Below, piece after piece: positions 1-7,413 of a stretch of 35,223 nucleotides of DNA. A program made the translations under genes and the position numbers. This DNA is from Clostridiaceae bacterium (GTDB lineage Bacteria; Bacillota; Clostridia; Acetivibrionales; DUMC01), in the NCBI GenBank assembly GCA_012840075.1, contig DUMC01000055.1, positions 1 through 35,223 of the forward strand. The letters run 5' to 3'. Each line of letters begins with the position of its first letter. Positions within the stretch are counted from its first letter, which is position 1. The notes beneath the pieces were generated by a model, which worked only from the letters and a program-made list of their open reading frames with translations, was not told the origin of the DNA and did not search any database.

Positions 1-2
1 AA

Positions 3-887
3 AATGAACTTCCTTCTCCTTCAGTATTTGAGGAATTAGCTGAAATAGCACTTCATTTTTGTACTTTTTCTATTCTGTATAATGATATGTGTATATTGCT
101 GTGGTTCAAAGATAAAGAAGATGCTAGTAAAAAATTTGATGAAATAATAGACCGGATAACTGAAATATCAGGAGATAAGTTCTTCTTATCATTTTCAACT
201 ATTCTTCAGGATATTAAAAGCATGGGAGAAAGCTACCTTGCGCAAAAAGCCGAGATTGCAGAAAAAAGACATACCCAGCTTGATCTGCCTATATCATTCC
301 AAATAGAGCTTATAAGTAAATTACGAAAGAATAAATATGAAGAGTGTAAAGAACTTCTAAACAAGGTCAAAACTATATATAATCCTAGCGCAATAATGCA
401 ATTGCTGGTACGTATCGCATCAAAATATAATATAAACTCAGAAGAGGCTATCAGCAGATATCATAAGAGGAAAAAAGCAAGAGATGAAAACGAACAATGG
501 AATGTCTTGATTAATTTTGTCGGTGATTTATGCAAAGCAATAAATGACGTTAAAAGCGTAAGCAAAGATGAAACTGCTGAAATAATCCGTAAGTATATCG
601 ATGAGCACTTCTGGGATCCGAACTTATGTATGAAACAGCTTGCAGAACGTTTTTCCATGCATCGCACATTGATTTCAAAAATTCTCAAAGAACACCTTGG
701 AATGACTTTTTCAGAATACCTGCTCGAATTAAGGATGAAAAAGTCCATGGAGCTTCTTAAAAATACTAAAATGAATATTTATGAAGTGGGCGAAGCAGTA
801 GGATATGAGAATTATATCAGTTTTAAACGTGCGTTTTTAAGATACAAAGGGATTTCTCCACATGATTTCCGAACGTTAATGCAATGA
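3..887 (+). CDS. AraC-family transcriptional regulator, 5'-truncated by the window edge
   Basis: The reading frame is open to the left edge (the first full codon is at base 3), so the ATG at 87 is probably internal and the true start lies outside. The last ~100 residues form a classical AraC/XylS DNA-binding domain with two helix-turn-helix units: one around CMKQLAERFSMHRTLISKIL, and a second followed by the family signature region (VGYENYISFKRAFLRYKGISP). The preceding ~190 visible residues are charged and helical and I do not recognise them. In Clostridia, long AraC proteins of this kind often carry N-terminal sensor or membrane domains, but none can be seen here. The next gene, a nitroreductase, lies 322 bp downstream behind degenerate repeats, so it is a possible target, though nothing shows this directly. 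The AraC assignment is secure; ligand and targets are unknown. Confidence 0.9.
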   Translation, partial: NELPSPSVFEELAEIALHFCTFSILYNDMCILLWFKDKEDASKKFDEIIDRITEISGDKFFLSFSTILQDIKSMGESYLAQKAEIAEKRHTQLDLPISFQIELISKLRKNKYEECKELLNKVKTIYNPSAIMQLLVRIASKYNINSEEAISRYHKRKKARDENEQWNVLINFVGDLCKAINDVKSVSKDETAEIIRKYIDEHFWDPNLCMKQLAERFSMHRTLISKILKEHLGMTFSEYLLELRMKKSMELLKNTKMNIYEVGEAVGYENYISFKRAFLRYKGISPHDFRTLMQ

Positions 888-1209
888 TCAATGCATCTGC
901 ATCAATACAATTGCATCAATGCATCAAGTCAATGGTGTCAGAACTTAATTATTTACTTTATTTTCTCAACTTCATATAATATATAAGTGAAGTAAAAAAT
1001 ACAGTATAAATATAGTAAATGTCGGTGCAATAAGTGTTGTCAAAGTAAAAATACAATATAAGCACAACAAATACCGGCGGAGTAAAAAAGACGACATAAA
1101 TCAATATATACATTATAAAAAAATGAGATATAATATAAATAAATGAAAGGATAAAAATAAATTATTACAACTTCTGGAATTTTAAATTCTGAAAGGGGTT
1201 GAATGGAAA
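888..1209. other. Intergenic region with degenerate repeats and a possible promoter
   Basis: No gene is visible. Just after the stop codon the motif GCATC(A) recurs four times (890-925). A possible promoter is TTTACT (952-957), a 17-bp spacer and TATAAT (975-980). It is followed by three imperfect copies of a roughly 45-50-bp unit beginning AGTAAAAA (990-1034, 1043-1088, 1081-1103). The nitroreductase ribosome-binding site (GAAAGGGG) closes the region. Confidence 0.5.
990..1103. repeat. Three degenerate direct repeats upstream of the nitroreductase gene
   Basis: Copy 1 (990-1034) and copy 2 (1043-1088) align over most of their length: AAGTAAAAAATACAGTATAA against AAGTAAAA-ATACAATATAA, then TGTCGGTGCA against TACCGGCGGA. 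A shorter third copy (1081-1103) starts AGTAAAAAAGACGACATAAA and overlaps the end of copy 2. They lie downstream of the candidate -10 at 975-980, within the presumed 5' leader. Function is unknown. Confidence 0.45.
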
Positions 1210-1731
1210 ATGTCATTTATGGATCTCGTAAAGAAAAGATATTCGGTCAGAAATTATAAAGATACTCCTGTAGAAAAGGAGAAAATTCTTCAAATACTGG
1301 AAACAGTCAGGTTTGCACCTTCTGCTACAAACGCACAACCATGGCATTTCATTGTGGTTACGGATGAAAAATTAAAAGATGAGATTGCTGAAGCGTACCC
1401 GAGAGAATGGTTTAAAAAAGCCCCTGTTGTCATAGTTGCCTGCGGAGATCATTCCAAGTCATGGAAGAGAAGGGACGGAAAAGACCACTGTGATGTTGAT
1501 ATAGCTATTGCAGTTGACCATCTGACACTTGCTGCAACTGAACTGGGACTTGGTACTTGTTGGGTATGTGCTTTTGATTCTGAAAAATGCAGTAAAGTGT
1601 TAAACTTACCAAAACACCTGGAACCAATTGTTCTTATACCCTTAGGATATCCTGCGGAAGCAGAACAGAAAGAAAAAAGGAGAAAGGCTTTGGAGGAGAT
1701 CGTGAGCTGGGACGGATATAAGGGTGAATGA
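1210..1731 (+). CDS. Nitroreductase-family FMN oxidoreductase
   Basis: This 173-residue protein belongs to the small, single-domain nitroreductase family, which binds FMN as a homodimer and uses NAD(P)H to reduce nitro compounds, quinones or similar acceptors. The N-terminal KKRYSVRNYKDTPV segment is the usual FMN-phosphate-binding start, and RFAPSATNAQPWHFIVV is the conserved FMN-contact region. The stretch AATELGLGTCWVCAF and the late LIPLGYPAE are also typical of the family. The start has a good ribosome-binding site (GAAAGGGG, 9-10 bases upstream). The gene stands alone. Its substrate cannot be read from the sequence; the family call is secure. Confidence 0.93.
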   Translation: MSFMDLVKKRYSVRNYKDTPVEKEKILQILETVRFAPSATNAQPWHFIVVTDEKLKDEIAEAYPREWFKKAPVVIVACGDHSKSWKRRDGKDHCDVDIAIAVDHLTLAATELGLGTCWVCAFDSEKCSKVLNLPKHLEPIVLIPLGYPAEAEQKEKRRKALEEIVSWDGYKGE

Positions 1732-1901
1732 TAGTTAAGAACGGAGAGTAAATAATAACTATTAAATGGAGTTAATAATGGTTATGAGAACAAATATTAA
1801 TAAATCATAAACCCAGTCTATCAGGGTATTGAGAAAACGTACGAGACTGAATAAGAAAACAACTACTGTTAAATCATAATGGATAATAAGGAGAAATTTG
1901 A

Positions 1902-2663
1902 ATGAAATTCAGGCCATGCATTGATATACATAACGGAAAAGTGAAGCAGATAGTTGGGAGCACTCTAAAAGACGGGGCCGGTAATACTGTTGTGGAAAAT
2001 TTTGTTTCTGAAAAGGATGCCGATTATTATGCCGAGATGTTTAAGAAAGATAATCTTACGGGCGGTCATGTTATTATGTTAGGTCCCGGAAATGAAGAAC
2101 AGGCATTAAAAGCATTGAAGGCTTATCCTGGGGGATTACAGGTAGGCGGTGGAATTACACCTGAGAATGCGGTGCATTATATTGAAAACGGAGCAAGCCA
2201 CGTGATAGTAACATCTTACGTATTTACAAACGGGGAAATAAATATGGAGAGGTTGCAAAAAATTGTTGCAACAGTCGGTAGGGACAAGCTGGTATTGGAT
2301 TTAAGTTGCCGGAAAAGAGGAGATACTTATTTTGTAGTTACGGATAGGTGGCAGAAATTCACCAATTTTGAAATCAATGAGGAAAACTTGCAAGAACTTT
2401 CAAAGTATTGTGCTGAGTTTTTAATACATGCAGTTGATGTTGAAGGGCAGTGCAGAGGTATTCAAAAAGACCTTGTTAAAAAATTGGGGCAATGGACCAC
2501 TATTCCTACAACATATGCAGGAGGAGCGAGAACTTTTGATGATATAAGGCTTGTATATGAGCTAGGCGAAGGAAAGATTGATTTGACTATAGGAAGTGCC
2601 CTTGATATATTTGGAGGGAATTTGCCTTATAAGAAGGTTGTTGAGTGGTTCAAGAGGATATAA
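1902..2663 (+). CDS. hisA: Eukaryotic-type HisA: 5-ProFAR isomerase (phosphoribosylformimino-AICAR-P isomerase)
   Basis: This 253-residue (beta-alpha)8-barrel protein catalyses the fourth step of histidine synthesis, the Amadori isomerisation of ProFAR to PRFAR. Its closest resemblance, from memory of the families, is to yeast HIS6 and not to ordinary bacterial HisA. Shared stretches include [14 protein letters not shown] at the N-terminus, [38 protein letters not shown] and the C-terminal [16 protein letters not shown]. The two expected catalytic aspartates are Asp8 (CIDIH) and Asp133 (VLDLSC). A good site (AAGGAGA) precedes the ATG. No other his gene lies nearby, so it is an orphan copy. 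A weak stem (2670-2677 with 2684-2691) follows the stop codon. Bacteria with this HisA subtype are known but uncommon. Confidence 0.9.
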   Translation: MKFRPCIDIHNGKVKQIVGSTLKDGAGNTVVENFVSEKDADYYAEMFKKDNLTGGHVIMLGPGNEEQALKALKAYPGGLQVGGGITPENAVHYIENGASHVIVTSYVFTNGEINMERLQKIVATVGRDKLVLDLSCRKRGDTYFVVTDRWQKFTNFEINEENLQELSKYCAEFLIHAVDVEGQCRGIQKDLVKKLGQWTTIPTTYAGGARTFDDIRLVYELGEGKIDLTIGSALDIFGGNLPYKKVVEWFKRI

Positions 2664-2976
2664 GAATAAAGGTTATCAATAAAGATAATCTATGCCTTCT
2701 TTTAAGTTTGAGTTTATAATATATTTAAGTTCATGAAGTTTAGGTTCGTTAAGTATTTATGGAGGCTAGCTTTACAAGTACAATATTTATATATGGTTCT
2801 GTGAAGCATAATATTTGCTATCAAAATATTGATTTTAAATACGTGAAAAAGTTAGCTTGGAGCAGTTTGAACAATTAATATGAAGATAGAGGGGAAAATA
2901 TTAAAAAAACCGTGGAAAACAGTATTGACATTGTTAACGAATTTATATATACTAAATGATGTTCGCGACAACAAGC
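2664..2976. other. Intergenic region before tRNA-Val
   Basis: Apart from a weak hairpin at 2670-2691 and the tRNA-Val promoter at 2925-2953, I see no gene or clear structure here. A 39-codon open frame at 2759-2878 lacks a ribosome-binding site and was not accepted. Confidence 0.5.
2925..2953 (+). promoter_or_regulatory. Sigma-A promoter of tRNA-Val
   Basis: A perfect -35 TTGACA (2925-2930), a 17-bp spacer and -10 TATACT (2948-2953) lie 23 bases before the tRNA. Confidence 0.85.
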
Positions 2977-3052
2977 GGGCGCTTAGCTCAGCTGGGAGAG
3001 CACCTGCCTTACAAGCAGGGGGTCATAGGTTCGATCCCTGTAGCGCCCACCA
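2977..3052 (+). tRNA. tRNA-Val (anticodon TAC)
   Basis: This is a full cloverleaf of 76 nt. The 5' acceptor strand GGGCGCT pairs with AGCGCCC, and the loop CTTACAA (anticodon TAC at 3010-3012) sits between CCTGC and GCAGG arms. The T-loop is GTTCGAT, and discriminator A plus CCA are encoded. It has its own promoter and terminator, so it forms a single-gene transcription unit. Confidence 0.97.
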
Positions 3053-3057
3053 ATAAT

Positions 3058-3092
3058 AAAGCATGTGAAGTATTCATGTGCTTTATTTTTTT
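3058..3092 (+). terminator. Rho-independent terminator of tRNA-Val
   Basis: A 12-bp stem with two G-T pairs (3058-3069 with 3073-3084), a 3-base loop and a following T-run. Confidence 0.8.
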
Positions 3093-3241
3093 GTTTACAT
3101 AAGACAATAACACTCAACTAACCATACTTCCCCCCTCCTTTGCTTTTTTTATAATTATTTATATATTTCTTTATTTATATCTTCTATGAAAATATCTTTT
3201 GGAATTATTAATGAATGGTATAATATCTTATAAGTATTGAA

Positions 3242-3309
3242 TTCACAGCAGTATTTGTAGCTGTATTTATTATATTTGGGTTCACAGCAGAATTCGTAGC
3301 TGAATTCAT
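3242..3309. repeat. Two 29-bp direct repeats upstream of manA
   Basis: Two copies 39 bp apart (3242-3270 and 3281-3309) both begin TTCACAGCAG and continue with an ATT.GTAGCTG.ATT pattern. They differ at only four positions. The second contains the self-complementary stretch GAATTCGTAGCTGAATTC, and a further CGCTGAATT follows at 3310. The ManA start is about 75 bp downstream, so a regulatory role is possible but unproven. Confidence 0.65.
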
Positions 3310-3384
3310 CGCTGAATTATAGGATGCAATATATAATCCGTTTAGTATTAAGATACGTAACATTAAGATATGGAGGGATTGATT

Positions 3385-4428
3385 TTGCTATATCCTTTAA
3401 AATTTTTTCCGGTATATAAAAATTATATATGGGGAGGCAGAAATTTGGAAAAATTGGGTAAGTCTCTTCCTGACGGTATTGTTGCAGAAAGTTGGGAGTT
3501 ATCTTGCCACCCTGATGGTGAAAGCATAATTGCAAACGGGATATATAAGGGTAAAAGCCTTTCTTGGTTTATTGAAGAGCATGGTTATGAAGCTGTAGGA
3601 ACTTCAGTAGGCAAACCTTTTTCCTGGAAACCGGGGGATAGATTCCCGTTACTTATAAAATTCATTGATGCTAATGATAAATTATCTGTACAAGTACACC
3701 CTGATGACACATATGCTTCTATGCATGAAGATGATAAGAGCGGGAAAAATGAAATGTGGTATATAATATGGGCAAAGCCTGGGGCAAAACTCGTATACGG
3801 ATTAAAACCGGGCACTACTAAAAAGATGTTTGAAGATGCAATTCAAAATGAAAATATAGAAAATCTTTTGAATTACGTTGAAGTTTCTGCGGGGGATGTA
3901 ATATATATACCTGCAGGTCTGGTGCATGCTATCGGGGAAGGAATATTACTTGCGGAAATTCAACAGAATTCTAACAATACTTATAGAGTATATGATTATA
4001 ACCGTGTTGACAGCACGGGTAAAAAAAGACCTTTGCATATAAATAAAGCCCTGGATGTAATCAATTTTGATGCAACAGGAAGGATATATCATAAGGATGA
4101 CGGGAGCGAGATTAATAACAATTCGGACGATTATAAGATTTCTTCATTAATTAGCAATCAATATTTTACTGTGGATCTCGTCAACTTGCAGGGTGAAATG
4201 AAGGAAATTGCCGATGGCAGCAGATTCTACTCATATGTCGTAATAGAAGGAGAAGGCAGTATAACGCAATCCCACAGCGTAATACAAGCAGGTTCTGCCT
4301 CAAATAACGATATGAAAACAAATAATGAGATAGAAATAAAGATGGGAGAAACCGTATTTATACCTGCTGCGATGGGCGAGTACACTATAAAGGGCAACTT
4401 AAAGGCACTTAAAGCATATATTATCTAA
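3385..4428 (+). CDS. manA: Mannose-6-phosphate isomerase, class I
   Basis: This cupin-fold zinc enzyme interconverts mannose-6-phosphate and fructose-6-phosphate, feeding mannose into glycolysis and supplying GDP-mannose precursors. I place the start at the TTG at 3385, giving 347 residues. The GGAGGG at 3372-3377 sits 7 bases before it, and the in-frame ATG at 3370 overlaps that site. The resulting N-terminus (MLYPLKFFPVYKNYIWGG) is typical of Firmicutes ManA. Zinc ligands are visible in LSVQVHPDD and in the later IPAGLVHAIG segment, with the EIQQNSNNTYRVYDYNR motif near the active site. The C-terminal ~100 residues form the second cupin. It is a single gene, closed by a strong bidirectional terminator. 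Confidence 0.93.
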   Translation: MLYPLKFFPVYKNYIWGGRNLEKLGKSLPDGIVAESWELSCHPDGESIIANGIYKGKSLSWFIEEHGYEAVGTSVGKPFSWKPGDRFPLLIKFIDANDKLSVQVHPDDTYASMHEDDKSGKNEMWYIIWAKPGAKLVYGLKPGTTKKMFEDAIQNENIENLLNYVEVSAGDVIYIPAGLVHAIGEGILLAEIQQNSNNTYRVYDYNRVDSTGKKRPLHINKALDVINFDATGRIYHKDDGSEINNNSDDYKISSLISNQYFTVDLVNLQGEMKEIADGSRFYSYVVIEGEGSITQSHSVIQAGSASNNDMKTNNEIEIKMGETVFIPAAMGEYTIKGNLKALKAYII

Positions 4429-4441
4429 AAAATTAAAAAAT

Positions 4442-4476
4442 AAAACCTGTCTTAAGAGAATCTTAAGACAGGTTTT
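4442..4476. terminator. Bidirectional terminator between manA and the minus-strand tRNAs
   Basis: A perfect 16-bp stem (4442-4457 with 4461-4476) with a 3-base GAA loop. T-rich sequence follows on the plus strand, and an A-rich run at 4427-4445 provides a U-tract on the minus strand, so it can serve both manA and the tRNA-Met/Glu unit. Confidence 0.88.
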
Positions 4477-4478
4477 TC

Positions 4479-4553
4479 TGGTGACCCATAGGGGATTCGA
4501 ACCCCTGTTACCGCCGTGAAAGGGCGATGTCTTAACCACTTGACCAATGGGCC
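4479..4553 (-). tRNA. tRNA-Glu (anticodon TTC)
   Basis: Minus-strand cloverleaf of 75 nt with 5' GGCCCAT pairing with ATGGGTC. The anticodon loop TTTCACG carries TTC, the T-arm has GGTTCGAAT, and discriminator A plus CCA are encoded. It is transcribed after tRNA-Met and ends directly at the shared terminator. Confidence 0.97.
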
Positions 4554-4573
4554 GTGAGCAAAAAAATAAAACA

Positions 4574-4650
4574 TGGTAGCGGCGGTCGGATTCGAACCAA
4601 CGACACTGCGGGTATGAACCGCATGCTCTAGCCATCTGAGCTACGCCGCC
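4574..4650 (-). tRNA. tRNA-Met, elongator type (anticodon CAT)
   Basis: Minus-strand cloverleaf of 77 nt. The 5' GGCGGCG pairs with CGCCGCT, with a G1-U72 pair as I recall for Bacillus elongator tRNA-Met. The loop TTCATAC has anticodon CAT, and ACCA is encoded. The acceptor stem does not start with the CGCGGGG of initiator tRNA, and the body does not look like tRNA-Ile2, so elongator Met is the best call. Confidence 0.93.
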
Positions 4651-4723
4651 ATGTTTAATGAACAAGAATTATTCATTAATCACCATCTTGATTAATTACA
4701 TAAATCATTCAACGTGCTTTTAT

Positions 4724-4753
4724 ATTGTAGCAGATAGTTGCTAAAAAAGTCAA
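4724..4753 (-). promoter_or_regulatory. Sigma-A promoter of the tRNA-Met/tRNA-Glu unit
   Basis: On the minus strand, -35 TTGACT (4753-4748), an 18-bp spacer and -10 TACAAT (4729-4724) lie about 75 bases before tRNA-Met. Confidence 0.75.
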
Positions 4754-4784
4754 TAGGGTAAATGAATATTTTTATTGCTTAAAA

Positions 4785-4820
4785 TAGCATTTTTTATTAG
4801 CGTAGCATTTTTTATTAGCG
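4785..4820. repeat. Perfect 18-bp tandem duplication
   Basis: TAGCATTTTTTATTAGCG occurs twice with no gap (4785-4802 and 4803-4820), between the two divergent tRNA promoters. It looks like a recent slippage duplication. Confidence 0.85.
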
Positions 4821-4884
4821 AAAATTATTTACTAATATAGCATTATTCTCCTGATAGTAATACAACAAAAATTAAAAAAAACAC

Positions 4885-4914
4885 TTGACAACGCATGTGT
4901 TATTGTTGTAACAT
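4885..4914 (+). promoter_or_regulatory. Promoter upstream of tRNA-Asp
   Basis: A perfect -35 TTGACA (4885-4890), an 18-bp spacer and a weak -10 TAACAT (4909-4914). The tRNA starts 86 bases further on. Confidence 0.65.
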
Positions 4915-4999
4915 ATTACTTGCAGTTGTTAATCGTTGAAGCATTTAGAAGCTTGTACTTGTAGGGTTTATATTTATAAGTTATATTTAATGGACAGGA

Positions 5000-5076
5000 G
5001 GCCCGGTAGTTCAGTTGGTTAGAACGCCAGCCTGTCACGCTGGAGGTCGAGGGTTCGAGCCCCTTCCGGGTCGCCA
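5000..5076 (+). tRNA. tRNA-Asp (anticodon GTC)
   Basis: Cloverleaf of 77 nt with GGCCCGG pairing with CCGGGTC. The anticodon GTC is at 5034-5036, the T-loop is GTTCGAG, and discriminator G plus CCA are encoded. Confidence 0.97.
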
Positions 5077-5085
5077 CAATAGCTC

Positions 5086-5114
5086 TTGACAAAGAGAAAG
5101 AAACATGGTTTAAT
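5086..5114 (+). promoter_or_regulatory. Sigma-A promoter of tRNA-Phe/tRNA-Gly
   Basis: Perfect -35 TTGACA (5086-5091), 17-bp spacer and -10 TTTAAT (5109-5114), located between tRNA-Asp and tRNA-Phe. No terminator separates the tRNAs, so read-through from the Asp promoter is also possible. Confidence 0.8.
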
Positions 5115-5187
5115 ATGTAGTAGCTAAATTAGAGATAGCAATTATAAATTAGATGCAAATGTACAAAGTGTAAAATTAGAAGAACAT

Positions 5188-5263
5188 GCCCAGATAGCTC
5201 AGTTGGTAGAGCAGTGGACTGAAAATCCTCGTGTCGCTGGTTCGATTCCGGCTCTGGGCACCA
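5188..5263 (+). tRNA. tRNA-Phe (anticodon GAA)
   Basis: Cloverleaf of 76 nt with GCCCAGA pairing with TCTGGGC. The loop CTGAAAA carries anticodon GAA (5221-5223), and discriminator A plus CCA are encoded. The anticodon stem GTGGA/TCCTC has a T-T mismatch at its second pair. Confidence 0.95.
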
Positions 5264-5302
5264 ATTTTGGTTAATAAATATTTGATTTAAAAATCTAATA
5301 AT

Positions 5303-5377
5303 GCGGGTTTAACTCAGCGGTAGAGTGTCACCTTGCCAAGGTGAAAGTCGCGAGTTCGAATCTCGTAACCCGCTCCA
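5303..5377 (+). tRNA. tRNA-Gly (anticodon GCC)
   Basis: Cloverleaf of 75 nt with GCGGGTT pairing with AACCCGC. The anticodon GCC is at 5335-5337, the T-loop is GTTCGAA, and discriminator T plus CCA are encoded. It lies 39 bp after tRNA-Phe and is probably cotranscribed with it. Confidence 0.97.
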
Positions 5378-5386
5378 AAATCCAAA

Positions 5387-5425
5387 AAAAGCGTTAAAGA
5401 TTAGAAAATAATCTTTAACGCTTTT
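5387..5425 (+). terminator. Terminator of the Asp-Phe-Gly tRNA cluster
   Basis: A perfect 17-bp stem (5387-5403 with 5409-5425) and a GAAAA loop. The descending arm ends in TTTT and a T-rich stretch follows. Confidence 0.85.
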
Positions 5426-5800
5426 AGTTTTGTTAAATACAATAGTATTTGAGGGATGCATTCTTTATAAAAAAATGTACCTGTGTTTAAATATACTTTT
5501 AGTATATTTAGTTTTGTGGGGTTTATGAAATCTCAATTTTAGTATTATGAAATTTATGAAATCTAAATTTTATGCAAAAAGCAACTTTTTTAGTGAGTTT
5601 TCCTATTTTACAAAAGTATCAAATAAATTCAATATAAATTAATGGAAATATTATTGAAAATAACGTATTGTCATTGTAATTTTATGTTAATATATAATAA
5701 ATAATACGGTTTTACATAAACATTTTTACATAAGTAAAAATAATATATTATAACTAAGCAAATTAGGGTATTTAAAAATAAAGAATGAGAGGTTTTAATT
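5426..5800. other. AT-rich intergenic region with a candidate promoter
   Basis: No gene is visible. The motif TTATGAAATCT(C/A)AATTTTA recurs (about 5524 and 5563). A candidate promoter for the gene at 5801 is TTGTCA (5668-5673), 17-bp spacer, TATATA (5691-5696); an overlapping TATAAT at 5693-5698 gives a 19-bp spacer. The ribosome-binding site GAGAGG lies just before the start. Confidence 0.5.
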
Positions 5801-6907
5801 ATGGAACAAAGTTTCAATAATTTATATAGACCTGAACCTACTTTGGATGAATGGAGAAGGCTTTACGAAGCTACAATTGAATTTAAAAAACTTAAACCCT
5901 GGAAATGGATGCACGATAATGACTTGTTCGCAGTTAAGAATCCGGAAACAGACGAATATGCATATTGCAGCATAATGGGCAGTATGGATGGGTACTATGG
6001 CATTACTGCTTATCTTGGTGCGGAAGGCTTGAATGGCGCGTTCAAATTAATTAATGACGAGATAAGTCCTGAGGACCCTGATTCCATGTTTATGTTAAAT
6101 TGCCTCATGTTATCGTTGGAAGACAGGCAATTCTTAACTGAAGAGGACAGAAAAGTTATCAAGCAATTAGGGTTGAGGTTTAGAGGTAAAAACGAATGGC
6201 CGCTTTTCAGAAGTCACAAACCCGGGTATTTTCCGTGGTATATTTCATCAGATGAATGCCGTTTCCTTACGGTTATAATAAACCAGTGTATTTATGTTGC
6301 ATTGAAATGCAAGGAAGAAGGGTCAGACTTTCTAAGATATTCAAAGGCGGTTAATGAGCCCGAAAGAATAGCTTTTTATACCCGTATTCCCGAAAGGAAG
6401 AACGGCGGTATCAAATGGAATGATGATTATGTAACGCCTCCTGAATACACACCCAGCTATAGTACCTTTGAGATAAAAGACGAGCTAAAAGTAAGGCGCT
6501 TAAAGAAATTAGGCAAACAAAAAGGAGCGGCGTGGGAAATTGATACTTTTTACAGCCCCGGACCGGTCCAGGAAAGACCAGGTTTACGTCCTTATTACCC
6601 GAAAGTATGTCTGGTTTTTGAACAGGGAAGAGGCAGAATACTTGGATTTAATATTATTAAAAACATAGAGACCGAGGGTATTAAATTTCTTGAAATGATT
6701 AATGAAATAATCGAAAAGTACAAAAGATTCCCGTTTAAGATAATGGTTCAGAGGGATGAAACGTATTACCTGTTATATAGTTATTGTAAGCAATTGGGTA
6801 TTACCTTGGAGAAGGTCGATCGATTGTTAAACTTAGAGGAAGCCAGGTATCAAATGCATAATTTCTTTGAATATGTAAGCGATACCGGAAGTGAATCGGA
6901 TGATTGA
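5801..6907 (+). CDS. Conserved protein of unknown function (DUF7309/DUF6930-like)
   Basis: This 368-residue soluble protein has no signal peptide or membrane segment. It resembles, from memory, a Firmicutes family with an N-terminal module (TLDEWRRLYEATIEFKKLKPWKWM, then GYYGITAYLGAEGL; DUF7309-like) and a C-terminal module (PYYPKVCLVFEQGRGRILGFNII; DUF6930-like). The two are joined by a basic linker near residues 225-245. The function of these domains is not established. No catalytic motif is recognisable. It is rich in aromatic residues (Trp, Tyr, Phe) and ends in an acidic tail. The eetA-like gene begins 75 bp downstream in the same direction with no terminator between, so it may share a transcript with the electron-transfer genes. 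That link is inference only. Confidence 0.75.
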   Translation: MEQSFNNLYRPEPTLDEWRRLYEATIEFKKLKPWKWMHDNDLFAVKNPETDEYAYCSIMGSMDGYYGITAYLGAEGLNGAFKLINDEISPEDPDSMFMLNCLMLSLEDRQFLTEEDRKVIKQLGLRFRGKNEWPLFRSHKPGYFPWYISSDECRFLTVIINQCIYVALKCKEEGSDFLRYSKAVNEPERIAFYTRIPERKNGGIKWNDDYVTPPEYTPSYSTFEIKDELKVRRLKKLGKQKGAAWEIDTFYSPGPVQERPGLRPYYPKVCLVFEQGRGRILGFNIIKNIETEGIKFLEMINEIIEKYKRFPFKIMVQRDETYYLLYSYCKQLGITLEKVDRLLNLEEARYQMHNFFEYVSDTGSESDD

Positions 6908-6982
6908 TAAAAATGCAGAAATCATTGTTTCATACAGTATCATTCCAATGCAGCTGAAATGTAAAATGATGCTTGATATGCG

Positions 6983-7378
6983 GTGATAGTCGTGAAAAAC
7001 AAGTTGAAGCCGGGGGATTTCCTTGTAGTAGCATTAATAATTTCATTGGCGGTAATTTCTACAGCTTTATTCGTCCAAGGAGAAGCTGAGGCTACCAGGG
7101 TGGTAATCAGTAAAGACGGGGAAGTATTGTATGACGTAAACCTGGAAGAAGTAAAAGAAAGGCTTGAAATAAAGAATTTAAGTGAATACAACGAGTTGAT
7201 TGTAATAGAAGACGGTAAAGTGCGTTTTGAAAGATCAAATTGTCCGGATCAGGTATGTGTAAGGACAGGATGGATATCAAAACCGGGACAAGCAGCGGTG
7301 TGTTTGCCGGCAGGAATAATAGTCAAAATCGTCGGTGAAATAAAAGATAACGATGAGATAGATATTATATTAAGATGA
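6983..7378 (+). CDS. eetA: NusG domain II protein, EetA-like
   Basis: This 131-residue protein has one N-terminal membrane segment (residues ~12-31) and an extracytoplasmic NusG-II domain. The family hallmark is CPDQVCVRTGWISKPGQ followed by VCLPAGIIVKIVG, giving cysteines 87, 92 and 107. In Listeria monocytogenes EET loci, EetA is a NusG-II protein encoded beside a Gx transporter (EetB), and the pair is needed to move electrons from quinone to the surface flavoprotein; the same pair occurs here. The GTG start at 6983 has no clear ribosome-binding site, and the GTG at 6992 is an alternative. The domain call is strong; the EetA role rests on gene context. Confidence 0.82.
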   Translation: MIVVKNKLKPGDFLVVALIISLAVISTALFVQGEAEATRVVISKDGEVLYDVNLEEVKERLEIKNLSEYNELIVIEDGKVRFERSNCPDQVCVRTGWISKPGQAAVCLPAGIIVKIVGEIKDNDEIDIILR

Positions 7379-7413
7379 GAAGGATAAGTCGGATATATTA
7401 AGGTGAAGATGAT

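Noticed and set aside
2759-2878. A 39-codon open frame starting ATGGAGGCTAGC before tRNA-Val
   Set aside because: It has no ribosome-binding site, no recognisable motif, and ends just before the tRNA promoter; a chance frame in AT-rich DNA is more likely.
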